A DNA stretch of 64,000 bases from contig NZ_CP115484.1 in assembly GCF_027627475.1 (NCBI RefSeq), positions 2,402,001 to 2,466,000 of the forward strand, given 5' to 3'. The notes below the pieces were generated by a model. The model saw only the letters and a list, made by a program, of their open reading frames with translations. It ran no database searches and was not told the origin of the DNA. Every line of letters begins with the position of its first letter. The first letter of the stretch is position 1. A program made the translations under genes and the position numbers. This DNA is from Paenibacillus sp. SYP-B4298 (lineage in GTDB: Bacteria > Bacillota > Bacilli > Paenibacillales > Paenibacillaceae). This document shows positions 48,884 to 56,941 of this stretch, piece by piece.

Positions 48884-51238
48884 CTACTGTCGTTCAACTG
48901 CTGCATAATGCCGACTGTCAAGCGCCCATGCATGGTGTACAAATGACTCCAGTTCAGTCGGATCAGCGGGTATACATACAACCTCCACATCTGCACACGA
49001 GAGACGAACCTCCTCACAGAAGGCGGCATTGCTGCCGATATAGACGACTTCATCCAGACGCATCCCTTGCTCATTAGCCATCTCGCGAACAGCAGAAGCT
49101 GCAGAGGTTATGCCAGCACGCCATGTTGTGAGATGTTGCAGTCGCAGTAGCATGCTGTCAGCAAGTACTGTGAATGATCGAATCATATCCGTCTCTAAGC
49201 CTGGGTCGTACAAACCAAGCGCCACACCCTGATCATGAAGGTCAAGCGCAAGACGCTGCAACTGCTGACGGCCCGCCTCCGCTTGCAGCTCGTCTCCATC
49301 ACTGCAGCTTCCTGTCCACAGCACGTTGTCGCATTCCATAACCAGCAGGCGCGAAGGACGCTTGAGCAGTGGGTACAGATACCGCGCCGTCCATGTCCCC
49401 AGCACTGCATAATACTCCGAGGTGTAAGGAACATGCCCCAAAGCATCCGCATACGCGTCATTGACTTGACCTACCGGGTATACGGCAGCAATATCCGAAT
49501 AACCTTGCATGTATATACTTTTAAATCCATTGATATACTTGGTAATATGAAGTTCAAGCTTCTCATACCAGCCTATGGAATCCCCATCCTGCTGAATCTG
49601 ATCAGACGGAGGCGTTATAAACAGTATGCATGGGGCTAGATTGGACGCCTGATAGGTCGCAAGCGACTGCCATAGTTCCTCAGCATGGCTGCGCGCGAGC
49701 ACCTCCTGCTGCTCTGGGGGTTCGCTCGCCGGATATGGGAATAGATCCTCAAGCCGAAGGTAGATCAGATTGATGCCCTCCTGGTTAAGTGCTAACAGGC
49801 TCTGGTCATCAAGCAGTTGCTGAAACACTTGATTATAAGGTGCGAAGCTAATCCTTGATCGAATGCCTAGCCGCTCCATCCAAAAGGATATGGAATCCTC
49901 CAGCAAACCGGATGTGAACGTCGAGGCAACTGCAAGCTGCAGTTCGTATGGCGCCGCTACCTCAGCCAACTGCACCAAGGGCCGATCCGGCTCTTCTACG
50001 TATCGTTCGAGCAAATTGACAAGCTGTGCGGCAATATGCTCGACACGCTCTTGCTCTAGCGAAGCTGCATGAGAGAAGCCAATCTCCATCTCACTGTCGG
50101 ATGGGATGTAGCGAATATCCAGAAGATGCGGCTCCATGCCGCTAATCGATTCATAAAGCTCCCAGCGAAGGTGCTCCGTCTGCCAGAAGGCATCAGGGCC
50201 TCCTGCCTGCGCACGGATGTGCACGAGCCGTAGATCCGGCTTGGGATCAGCCGCTGCAATAAGCCCCTTCAATTGACGATTGGACTTCTGCCAATCTCTG
50301 GCCGCCATTCGCTCGGTGCGCTGACGAAGCGCCATACTATCCAGCGTATCCGTTCCACCGACAGTTGATTGGACATAAGTTGTGCCGAATACTCCGTCCG
50401 TCCAGCCAAAATGGTATTGCTGTTGACCGCTATGTCTGTGCAGCACCGCGCTTAGAGCTGCCGTAATCAATTCATCCATAGCTAACTCGGCGGCTTCTGC
50501 ACGCTTTTGCAGCTTGCGATACAGGAGCGGCTGCAACATACAGGAGACTCGCCTCGCCTGCTCATCTAAGCCGGATGGCTCAGCCCCGATCCTGGCAGAC
50601 GGTCGGCTCAACCGAAGAGGCAGCGTATCGGGAATATCTGGCGCGCCGTTAACTGGCGAGAATTCCGCCGCGCCTGCTTCTTCTTCCTCAATCCATGGAG
50701 CAATATCTCCCCAATCGCCGCCAGCGATAGCCTGGATGCCAGTCATTGCGGCAGAGTAATGCAAAATAAGCTCAGAAATCAAGCTGTACAGCAATGGGTA
50801 GTACGTTATTCTGTCGAGTTGCCATAGGAGTCTATGTTCATGATCTGCGAAATGCAGTAATAGAGGAGTTGTGAGGTCATGGGTAGAAATATTCTTATTG
50901 TATTCCTCCAGCTTGCGAAGAATAGGCCATGTTGTGCTTACGGATAGCAGTGAGCTCAGCTCGCTAGGAACCTGCCAAATAGCAAGGCGGCCTTCAGGAG
51001 GAGCTAGGCCATTCAACCCATAGGTTTGAGCAAGCTTTAGCAGGCCTGACTCCAGCTCTCGTAGCTGAAGCTTGCCGTGCAAGCGAATCTCAATGAGCGA
51101 ATGCGAAGACTGTATTCCTTGGCGGCCACGGAAAGACTGCCACTGTGTACCCGATGGATTCGATTGTACGTGCCCGTCTTTCCCTTCACGATCCGCTGCA
51201 GGTCTGAGGGAGGGAAACGGCGTGTCTTTACTCTGCAT
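48884..51238 (-). CDS. Degenerate condensation domain fused to inactive FkbH-type HAD domain
   Basis: A 784-residue protein, first gene of the operon, ATG with AAGGAGTGAA upstream. Residues ~40-440 follow the layout of an NRPS C domain (for example ALSAVLHRHSGQQQYHFGW aligns with the LSRYSGE region), but HHxxxDG is replaced by DRITYYP, so condensation activity should be lost. Residues ~445-780 match the region that starts FkbH-type HAD-IIIC loaders (SFWMERLGIRSRISFAPYNQ), then HAD. Every HAD motif is damaged: motif I is ECDNVLW instead of DxDxTLW; CSKNN is LYDPG; PKSEN is SAASA; IDDNP is IGSNA. The protein stops just where the GNAT-like half would begin; that half is found at the start of NRPS1. 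A structural or docking role in starter transfer is my inference. Confidence 0.85.
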   Translation of the reverse strand: MQSKDTPFPSLRPAADREGKDGHVQSNPSGTQWQSFRGRQGIQSSHSLIEIRLHGKLQLRELESGLLKLAQTYGLNGLAPPEGRLAIWQVPSELSSLLSVSTTWPILRKLEEYNKNISTHDLTTPLLLHFADHEHRLLWQLDRITYYPLLYSLISELILHYSAAMTGIQAIAGGDWGDIAPWIEEEEAGAAEFSPVNGAPDIPDTLPLRLSRPSARIGAEPSGLDEQARRVSCMLQPLLYRKLQKRAEAAELAMDELITAALSAVLHRHSGQQQYHFGWTDGVFGTTYVQSTVGGTDTLDSMALRQRTERMAARDWQKSNRQLKGLIAAADPKPDLRLVHIRAQAGGPDAFWQTEHLRWELYESISGMEPHLLDIRYIPSDSEMEIGFSHAASLEQERVEHIAAQLVNLLERYVEEPDRPLVQLAEVAAPYELQLAVASTFTSGLLEDSISFWMERLGIRSRISFAPYNQVFQQLLDDQSLLALNQEGINLIYLRLEDLFPYPASEPPEQQEVLARSHAEELWQSLATYQASNLAPCILFITPPSDQIQQDGDSIGWYEKLELHITKYINGFKSIYMQGYSDIAAVYPVGQVNDAYADALGHVPYTSEYYAVLGTWTARYLYPLLKRPSRLLVMECDNVLWTGSCSDGDELQAEAGRQQLQRLALDLHDQGVALGLYDPGLETDMIRSFTVLADSMLLRLQHLTTWRAGITSAASAVREMANEQGMRLDEVVYIGSNAAFCEEVRLSCADVEVVCIPADPTELESFVHHAWALDSRHYAAVERQ

Positions 51239-51351
51239 AAATTCACTCCTTCATCGTATTACGGGCCATCCATTAATATCGTCCTATCTCCCCTCCGATA
51301 CAATAAATTTTTGATTTTAAACCCTCTTTTTCAATCTAAATCTTTTTATTC

Positions 51352-51369
51352 AATAAAATCTATTTTATT
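51352..51369. repeat. Perfect AT-rich palindrome in the operon leader
   Basis: AATAAAAT and ATTTTATT arms separated by CT. It could be an operator or a weak hairpin in the leader; AT richness makes chance occurrence fairly likely. Confidence 0.4.
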
Positions 51370-51386
51370 ACAAATTTCTCAAATTA

Positions 51387-51415
51387 AGATTACATCAAAT
51401 TACACAAAATATCAA
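51387..51415 (-). promoter_or_regulatory. Alternative NRPS-operon promoter
   Basis: Read on the minus strand: TTGATA (51410-51415), 17-nt spacer, TAATCT (51387-51392). The -35 box is good and the -10 box poor. In such AT-rich sequence this may be fortuitous. Confidence 0.3.
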
Positions 51416-51481
51416 TCTCTATTTCTATTAAATTTTGAAGATTCAATGCATTACTTTGTAAATGGCTGGGCCTCCACACCC

Positions 51482-51487
51482 ATCATA
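51482..51487 (-). promoter_or_regulatory. -10 box of the likely activator-dependent NRPS promoter
   Basis: TATGAT on the minus strand, without a recognisable -35 box, which would place the start near 51475. The nearer TGTGA-N6-TCACC site is then centred at about -40.5 and the farther one at about -72.5, close to the class II and class I positions of Crp/Fnr activators. Confidence 0.4.
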
Positions 51488-51507
51488 ATCTTCCAACACT
51501 TCATCCA

Positions 51508-51523
51508 TGTGACATTAGTCACC
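51508..51523. promoter_or_regulatory. Crp/Fnr-type binding site 1
   Basis: TGTGA-CATTAG-TCACC, matching nine of ten bases of the TGTGA-N6-TCACA consensus used by the Crp/Fnr family (including Bacillus Fnr). It lies between the gltD terminator and the NRPS operon. Confidence 0.5.
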
Positions 51524-51539
51524 TATGTCATTCGTTTCC

Positions 51540-51555
51540 TGTGAAGAATGTCACA
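51540..51555. promoter_or_regulatory. Crp/Fnr-type binding site 2
   Basis: TGTGA-AGAATG-TCACA, a perfect match to the consensus half-sites. Its centre is 32 bp (about three helical turns) from site 1, so both sites lie on the same DNA face. Confidence 0.55.
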
Positions 51556-51570
51556 GCCTGTCAGATGCAT

Positions 51571-51630
51571 AAAAAAGGCCTTCCCAATGATCAGCAGCCA
51601 GATGCTTTACTGGATCATGGGAAAGCCTTA
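51571..51630 (-). terminator. Rho-independent terminator of gltD
   Basis: On the minus strand, AAGGC-TTTCCCA-TGATC pairs with GATCATTGGGAAGGCCTT (one mismatch, one bulge), then TTTTTT. It lies ~40 bp after the gltD stop and separates gltD transcription from the NRPS promoter. Confidence 0.8.
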
Positions 51631-51666
51631 TATGTTCTGTTCATCCGTGAGAGAGAAAGGGGCTTA

Positions 51667-53154
51667 TTATGGCAGCACAGTCGAACCCATCAAGTATTTG
51701 TCAACCTCGCGCGCAGCCTCACGGCCTTCGTTGATCGCCCATACGACGAGACTTTGGCCGCGGCGCATATCGCCGGCTGCAAATACTTTATCTACGTTCG
51801 TAACATATTTGCCATATCTTGCTCTAACGTTCGACCAGCGATCCTGCTCCAGGCCCAACTGATCGATCAATGTCCGCTCTGGACCTTCAAAGCCGACAGC
51901 AATCAATACAAGATCCGCCTGCCATACTTGCTCCGTACCCGGAATGTCCTTGTAGATTTTCCGTCCCGTCTCATCCACAGAGCGCTCGATCTGCACGGTG
52001 TGCAATTCCGTGACATTGCCATTATTATCACCGACAAATTTCTTGGTCAAGACAGAGAATGCACGCGGATCAGAACCAAAGAGCGCCTTCGCTTCCTCAT
52101 GCGCATAGTCGAGCGTGTATACGTTCGGGAACTGCGGCCACGGGTTCTTCGCCATATCGCGCTCCAGCGGCGCCTTCGCATGTGTACCGAACTGAGTAAC
52201 CGATTTGCAGCCATGACGCAGCGCAGTCGCTACGCAATCCGAGCCGGTGTCGCCGCCGCCAATGACGATGACATGCTTATCCTTCGCAGAGATATAATTG
52301 CCATCCTCCAGATTGGAGTCCAGATAGCTCTTGATCGTTCCGTTCAAAAATTCCATCGCCGGATAGATGCCAGACAGCTCGCGGCCTTCAATCTGCACCT
52401 CGCGAGCTTTGGTCGCTCCGCCGCACAGCACAACAGCATCATAGTCGCTCACCAACTGCTCGGCTGCCACATCCTTGCCAATCTCGGTATTGGTCACGAA
52501 GTCAATGCCTTCCGCCTCCATGATGTCAACGCGGCGCTGAACAACATGCTTCTCCAGCTTCATCGTAGGGATGCCGTACACCAACAGTCCGCCGATACGA
52601 TCCGCCCGCTCGAATACGGTCACTTGATGACCAGCCTTGTTCAACTGCGCCGCACATGCCAGACCAGCGGGGCCAGAGCCAACGACAGCTACTCTTTTGC
52701 CTGTGCGCATCTTAGGCGGCTGAGGAACCACCCAGCCCTCTTCAAAGCCCTTCTCGATGATCGCATGCTCTATCGTCTTGATCGTAACCGCATCGCCGAT
52801 CAGTCCTACTGTACAGGAGCCCTCACATGGTGCCGGACAGACACGACCGGTAAATTCAGGGAAGTTATTCGTCTTATGCAGACGATCCAGCGCTTCCTTC
52901 CACAATCCGCGGTAGATCAGATTATTCCATTCGGGGATCAGGTTGTTCACCGGACAGCCGGATGTGCCTCCGGCAAGCTCCATACCTGTATGACAGTAAG
53001 GTGTCCCACAGTCCATACAACGGGCACCCTGAGTACGTAGCTGCTCATCCGACATATGCTTGTGAAATTCTTGCCAGTCCTTAACGCGCTCCGCCGGGTC
53101 GCGGTCAATTGGCAGCTCGCGTTTATATTCCATAAATCCAGTAGGTGTAGACAT
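51667..53154 (-). CDS. gltD: Glutamate synthase (NADPH) small subunit
   Basis: A 495-residue GltD, close to the usual length. It is the FAD- and NADPH-binding beta subunit that feeds electrons to GltB for making glutamate from 2-oxoglutarate and glutamine. Seen: the N-terminal cysteine cluster region ([24 protein letters not shown]), FAD loop [12 protein letters not shown] and NADPH loop [11 protein letters not shown]. The start is set at [15 protein letters not shown], as in known GltD proteins; the frame stays open for 26 more codons upstream, but that part is not GltD-like and covers the promoter. gltB is not adjacent on either side, so the large subunit must be elsewhere or this copy works alone. 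It has its own promoter and terminator. Confidence 0.95.
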   Translation of the reverse strand: MSTPTGFMEYKRELPIDRDPAERVKDWQEFHKHMSDEQLRTQGARCMDCGTPYCHTGMELAGGTSGCPVNNLIPEWNNLIYRGLWKEALDRLHKTNNFPEFTGRVCPAPCEGSCTVGLIGDAVTIKTIEHAIIEKGFEEGWVVPQPPKMRTGKRVAVVGSGPAGLACAAQLNKAGHQVTVFERADRIGGLLVYGIPTMKLEKHVVQRRVDIMEAEGIDFVTNTEIGKDVAAEQLVSDYDAVVLCGGATKAREVQIEGRELSGIYPAMEFLNGTIKSYLDSNLEDGNYISAKDKHVIVIGGGDTGSDCVATALRHGCKSVTQFGTHAKAPLERDMAKNPWPQFPNVYTLDYAHEEAKALFGSDPRAFSVLTKKFVGDNNGNVTELHTVQIERSVDETGRKIYKDIPGTEQVWQADLVLIAVGFEGPERTLIDQLGLEQDRWSNVRARYGKYVTNVDKVFAAGDMRRGQSLVVWAINEGREAAREVDKYLMGSTVLP

Positions 53155-53273
53155 GATCGCTTTCCCCCATCCGTTATCTGGTGATTTGTTCTGCTGATGC
53201 TTCGGCGCCACAAGGCCGACCGCCATGCGCATATCCGGGCATTTTCGCTCTGCATACTGAACATGTTAATCAC

Positions 53274-53302
53274 ACTATATCTGCAAAGGTTTCTTAATTC
53301 AA
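53274..53302 (-). promoter_or_regulatory. gltD promoter
   Basis: Minus strand: TTGAAT (53297-53302), 17-nt spacer, TATAGT (53274-53279). This is a good sigma-A-type match about 120 bp before the chosen gltD start. The rest of the 53155-53421 gap is AT-rich, with a short palindrome GTTATATAAC near 53335, and holds no gene. Confidence 0.6.
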
Positions 53303-53421
53303 CAGCAAAGATTTGCCTGTAAATTGAGAAGTTGTTATATAACATCCTAGCATTTTAACGATGGCTACACCCATGGATTATCCGTATAATCATTTGCACT
53401 ATATAACATATTGTTCGCTAT

Positions 53422-53910
53422 TCATCGACAACGCTCGTAGGTGCAAAAGGAGTAAGAATACGGATTTTCCTCGTTTTCCACCCCTTTCACGGAATCGACT
53501 AATTTCCACTCCGCTCCCGAAAATTCGGGGAAGAACGCATCTCCTTCAAATTCGCTCTCGATCTCGGTCAGTACGATCCGGTCAGCGACGGGCAGCAACT
53601 GGCGATAGATCTCCTCGCCGCCAATTACATACACATCTCCGCTGCGATGGCGGCTTAGCGCCTCTTCCACCGAGTGCGCAATCTCAGCTCCTTCCGGGGC
53701 GTAGTCTGTACTTCGAGTAAGCACGATATTAATCCGATTCTTCAGTGGGCGAGCGCCGAAGGACTCGAAGGTCTTGCGTCCCATCAGCACCGAATTCCCG
53801 GTCGTCGTCCTGCGGAAAAACGCCATATCCTCCGGCAGCCTCCACGGCAGCTTATTATGATGGCCAATGACCCGATTCTTGCCCATAGCAGCAATCAATA
53901 TAACAGCCAA
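53422..53910 (-). CDS. dfrA: Dihydrofolate reductase
   Basis: A 162-residue DHFR that regenerates tetrahydrofolate with NADPH. Seen: ILIAAMGKNRVIG at the N-terminus, LPWRLPEDMAFFR with the substrate-binding acid (Glu27 region), VLMGRKTFES, and VYVIGGEEIYRQLLP. It starts at TTG, supported by a strong AGGAGGTG ribosome site ~6 nt upstream. It lies 28 bp after thyA, the classical thyA-dfrA pair in which ThyA makes the dihydrofolate that DfrA reduces. Confidence 0.96.
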   Translation of the reverse strand: MAVILIAAMGKNRVIGHHNKLPWRLPEDMAFFRRTTTGNSVLMGRKTFESFGARPLKNRINIVLTRSTDYAPEGAEIAHSVEEALSRHRSGDVYVIGGEEIYRQLLPVADRIVLTEIESEFEGDAFFPEFSGAEWKLVDSVKGVENEENPYSYSFCTYERCR

Positions 53911-53938
53911 GATGACACCTCCTCAAGCCAGCACCCTG

Positions 53939-54733
53939 CTAGACAGACACAGCCGCCTTAATCGTCGGGTGATGCTGGTAATCTATGATCTCAAAGTCCT
54001 CATACGTATAATCAAAAATGGAGGCCGGCTTGCGCTTAATGACCAGTCGTGGCAGCGGATAAGGCTCACGAGTCAGTTGCAGCCGCACCTGTTCAAAATG
54101 ATCGTTGTATATATGCACATCTCCACCGGAATAGATGAACTCTCCTGGCTCCAAATCGCATTGCTGTGCAACCATATGCGTCAGCATCGCGTATTGAGCA
54201 ATATTAAACGGCAAGCCAAGGAAGGTATCCGAAGACCGCATCGTCAGCATGCACGACAGCTTTCCTCCAGCAACATAGAACTGGAACGCGTAGTGACAAG
54301 GGGGCAGCTTCATATGATCCACTTCCGCCACATTCCAGGCGCTGACGAGGTGACGACGGGAGTCGGGATTACGGCGGATGCTCTCAATCACCTGCGCGAT
54401 CTGGTCGATCGTTCGTCCATCCTCGCCCTTCCAGGCACGCCACTGTGATCCATATACCGGCCCCAGATCGCCATGCTCATCGGCCCATTCATTCCAGATG
54501 CGTACCCCATGCTCCTGCAAATAACGGACATTCGTATCGCCGCTCAAAAACCAGAGCAGCTCGTGAATGACCGACTTGAGATGAATACGCTTGGTCGTTA
54601 CGAGCGGAAAGCCCTTGGACAGATCAAAGCGCAACTGGCGACCAAAGACAGAACGTGTTCCGGTGCCTGTGCGATCCTCCTTGTCCGTACCATTCTCCAT
54701 AATATCCTGCAATAATTCCAAGTATGCCTTCAT
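53939..54733 (-). CDS. thyA: Thymidylate synthase
   Basis: A 264-residue ThyA of standard length that makes dTMP from dUMP with methylene-tetrahydrofolate. Seen: the phosphate-binding [25 protein letters not shown], catalytic Cys in [25 protein letters not shown], and the C-terminal IKAAVSV. The ATG at 54733 gives the canonical MKAYLE start; a GTG two codons earlier is part of the GGGTGAGGTG ribosome site. Confidence 0.97.
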   Translation of the reverse strand: MKAYLELLQDIMENGTDKEDRTGTGTRSVFGRQLRFDLSKGFPLVTTKRIHLKSVIHELLWFLSGDTNVRYLQEHGVRIWNEWADEHGDLGPVYGSQWRAWKGEDGRTIDQIAQVIESIRRNPDSRRHLVSAWNVAEVDHMKLPPCHYAFQFYVAGGKLSCMLTMRSSDTFLGLPFNIAQYAMLTHMVAQQCDLEPGEFIYSGGDVHIYNDHFEQVRLQLTREPYPLPRLVIKRKPASIFDYTYEDFEIIDYQHHPTIKAAVSV

Positions 54734-54774
54734 ATGCACCTCACCCTAACTGTACGAATTCAATCTATACCCCT

Positions 54775-54783
54775 ATCATACCA
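54775..54783 (-). promoter_or_regulatory. Possible extended -10 promoter of thyA-dfrA
   Basis: TGG-TATGAT on the minus strand, ~42 bp before the thyA start, with no clear -35 box. The remainder of the 54734-54944 gap shows nothing else recognisable. Confidence 0.35.
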
Positions 54784-54944
54784 TGCCTGTTGCTTGTTGT
54801 GCCTCCTGATTCCGCACAAACCAAAACGCATTGCTGGCGGCTCCCAGGTGAGTGCCTCGCCCTTACACGAGCGCAAGCCATTATAGCTGAATCATCCGCG
54901 GTCACCGCATCCACACTGTAGCAGCAGGCCACAGAACAGGGCGA

Positions 54945-55433
54945 TCAGGAGGGACTGCGCCGCTGCGCACGTCGCTGCTTCCGCAGCTCATAACGCCCAG
55001 GAGCGCCGCTATGCAGACGCTTCTCCTCCTCCGTCTGCGGCACGGCCTGCGGGACGCGCTCCGGCTTGCCCGCGTCATCCAGCGCGACAAAGGTCAAGAA
55101 CGCCGTCACTGTCAGCCGCCGCTCGCCCGTGAGCGGATTCTCGGAATGGACATTAACGACAACCTCCATCGAGCTGTTGTGCGTCCAGGTCACGTAAGCC
55201 ACCAGCTCGATTACCTCGCCCAGCCGGATGGGCGCCACAAAGTCAAGACTGTCGCTGGATGCGGTCACAACCGCTCTGCGGGCATGGCGCATACTGGCAA
55301 TCGCTGCGATCTTATCGATGTACTCCATCACCTTGCCGCCGAACATCGTGCCATGATGATTCGTATCTGACGGGAAGATCAACTGTGTCATCACGGTTCG
55401 CGATGCGTGGCATGGCTTGCTGTCCAGTTCCAT
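54945..55433 (-). CDS. Hotdog-fold acyl-CoA thioesterase (YkhA/YciA-like)
   Basis: A 162-residue single hotdog protein of the acyl-CoA hydrolase family. Seen: NHHGTMFGGKVMEYIDKIAAIAS, the signature helix of these thioesterases, ASSDSLDFVAPIRLGEVIELVAYV, and THNSSMEVVVNVHSE. The ATG at 55433 follows AGGGGGTATC; the longer open frame upstream lacks family similarity and runs through the pdh terminator hairpin. It probably hydrolyses acyl-CoA in the cytoplasm; the substrate length cannot be told. The C-terminus is basic. Confidence 0.9.
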   Translation of the reverse strand: MELDSKPCHASRTVMTQLIFPSDTNHHGTMFGGKVMEYIDKIAAIASMRHARRAVVTASSDSLDFVAPIRLGEVIELVAYVTWTHNSSMEVVVNVHSENPLTGERRLTVTAFLTFVALDDAGKPERVPQAVPQTEEEKRLHSGAPGRYELRKQRRAQRRSPS

Positions 55434-55458
55434 TCCGATACCCCCTAAAGTGGAAACA

Positions 55459-55496
55459 AGGAGGTCCCTGACCGCTGCTGCGACCAAGGCCCTCCT
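55459..55496 (-). terminator. Possible terminator after pdhD
   Basis: Minus strand: AGGAGGGCCTTGGTCGC can pair (with G-U pairs and one mismatch) with GCGGTCAGGGACCTCCT around a 4-nt loop, followed by a weak TTGTTT run. It lies ~25 bp after the pdhD stop. Confidence 0.5.
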
Positions 55497-55521
55497 GTTA
55501 TGTTTTGCGTATAATGCCGCT

Positions 55522-56937
55522 TTATTTTACAATCGTGTGAATCGGATGACCAAGAGCAACCTCAGCGGCTTCCATCGCAATCTCGCCAAGCGTCGGGTGA
55601 GCATGGATGGTCAGCGCGATGTCCTCTACTGTAGCGCCCATCTCGATCGCCAGACCAAGCTCAGCGATCAGGTTAGATGCCTCGATGCCAGCGATTTGCG
55701 CGCCTAGCACAAGACCATTGTCCGCATCGGATACGATTTTCACGAAGCCCTCTGTTGCATTGAGCGACAACGCACGTCCATTGATAGCGAACGGGAAGCG
55801 TCCAACCTTCACATTATGGCCTTTGTCCTTCGCCTCTTGCTCGCTGTAGCCCACGCTTGCGCACTCTGGATCGGAGAAGACAACGAGCGGGATACATTTG
55901 TAGTCCACCTTGCTAGGCAGCCCAGCGATCGCTTCGGCAGCAACCTTCGCCTCATAGGAAGCTTTGTGCGCCAGTGCAGGGCCGGCTACGATGTCGCCAA
56001 TCGCATAAATATGCGGGATGCTGGTACGGCATTGGTCGTCGACCTCGATCAGGCCGCGGTCGGTCATCTTCAGGTTGATCAGATCCAGCCCCAGCTCTCC
56101 ATCCGTGTTCGGACGGCGGCCAACAGTGACCAGCAGATAGTCTGCTGTAATCTGTTTGTCTTCGCCATTGACGGTATAGGTTACGGTAACCTCGTTATCC
56201 GTCTGCTCTGCGCTCTTGGCTTGAGCGCCTGTTACGATCTCGACGCCTTGCGCCTTCAGCTTCTTCGCAACCAGCTTGGACATCTCCGTGTCGAAGCCTG
56301 GCAGAATCGAGCTTGTTCCTTCGATAACAGTCACTTGAGCGCCAAACTTGGAGTACATCTGTCCAAGCTCGATGCCGATATAGCCGCCGCCAATAACGAC
56401 AAGGCTCTTAGGCACTTCCGGCAGCGACAGGGCGCCTGTCGAGGACACGATGCGTCCGCCGAATGGGAAAGCCTTCAGCTCGATCGGACGGGAGCCTGTA
56501 GCGATGATGCAGTTCTTGAAGCGATAGCGCGGCGCTTCCTGGTCGTTGAAGACGCGGGCTTCATTTTCATTGATGAACATTACTTCACCATTGAAATATT
56601 GCACCTTGTTGCCTTTCAGCAGGGAAGCAACACCGCCGGTCAGCTTTTTGACTACGCCGTTCTTGAACTCTTGCACTTTGCCGAAATCAACCGTTACGTT
56701 CTCCGCCTTGATGCCGAGAGCTTCCCCATGGGAAGCCGCCTCGTACTGATGCGCTGCAGAGATAAGCGCCTTGGAAGGAATACAGCCGACGTTCAAGCAT
56801 ACGCCGCCCACATATTCCTTATCAACGATCAGGACAGATTGTCCGAGCTGGGATGCGCGGATTGCAGCCGTATAGCCGCCAGGACCGGCACCAATTACCA
56901 ATGTGTCAATATCTAATGAAGCGTCTCCTACTACCAT
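55522..56937 (-). CDS. pdhD: Dihydrolipoyl dehydrogenase (E3)
   Basis: A 471-residue E3 that reoxidises dihydrolipoamide of the pyruvate dehydrogenase complex with NAD+. Seen: FAD loop [12 protein letters not shown], redox disulfide [13 protein letters not shown] (Cys47/Cys52), NAD loop [12 protein letters not shown], and the catalytic HAHPTLGE near the C-terminus. It starts 4 bp after pdhC, with the ribosome site GGAGGTG contained in the last pdhC codons. It is the last gene of the pdhABCD operon. Confidence 0.97.
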   Translation of the reverse strand: MVVGDASLDIDTLVIGAGPGGYTAAIRASQLGQSVLIVDKEYVGGVCLNVGCIPSKALISAAHQYEAASHGEALGIKAENVTVDFGKVQEFKNGVVKKLTGGVASLLKGNKVQYFNGEVMFINENEARVFNDQEAPRYRFKNCIIATGSRPIELKAFPFGGRIVSSTGALSLPEVPKSLVVIGGGYIGIELGQMYSKFGAQVTVIEGTSSILPGFDTEMSKLVAKKLKAQGVEIVTGAQAKSAEQTDNEVTVTYTVNGEDKQITADYLLVTVGRRPNTDGELGLDLINLKMTDRGLIEVDDQCRTSIPHIYAIGDIVAGPALAHKASYEAKVAAEAIAGLPSKVDYKCIPLVVFSDPECASVGYSEQEAKDKGHNVKVGRFPFAINGRALSLNATEGFVKIVSDADNGLVLGAQIAGIEASNLIAELGLAIEMGATVEDIALTIHAHPTLGEIAMEAAEVALGHPIHTIVK

Positions 56938-56941
56938 ACCC

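Larger units (their letters stand above)
51239..51475 (-). promoter_or_regulatory. Long AT-rich leader of the NRPS operon
   Basis: The stretch between the likely transcription start (~51475) and the first operon gene contains no gene and is strikingly AT-rich compared with the flanking coding sequence. It holds a perfect 8-bp inverted repeat and a second possible promoter. The ribosome site AAGGAGTGAA at its end serves the 51238 ATG. No known riboswitch was recognised. Confidence 0.45.

Noticed and set aside
51077-51544. 155-codon plus-strand open frame over the operon leader
   Set aside because: It begins inside the first NRPS-operon gene on the other strand and runs through AT-rich regulatory sequence without a ribosome site or recognisable domain.
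51541-53040. 499-codon plus-strand open frame
   Set aside because: Antisense to gltD, which is complete and has promoter and terminator; the translation resembles no known protein.
53376-53396. Imperfect palindrome after dfrA as a terminator
   Set aside because: The GATTAT/ATAATC arms are short and AT-rich, and no T-run follows on the minus strand.
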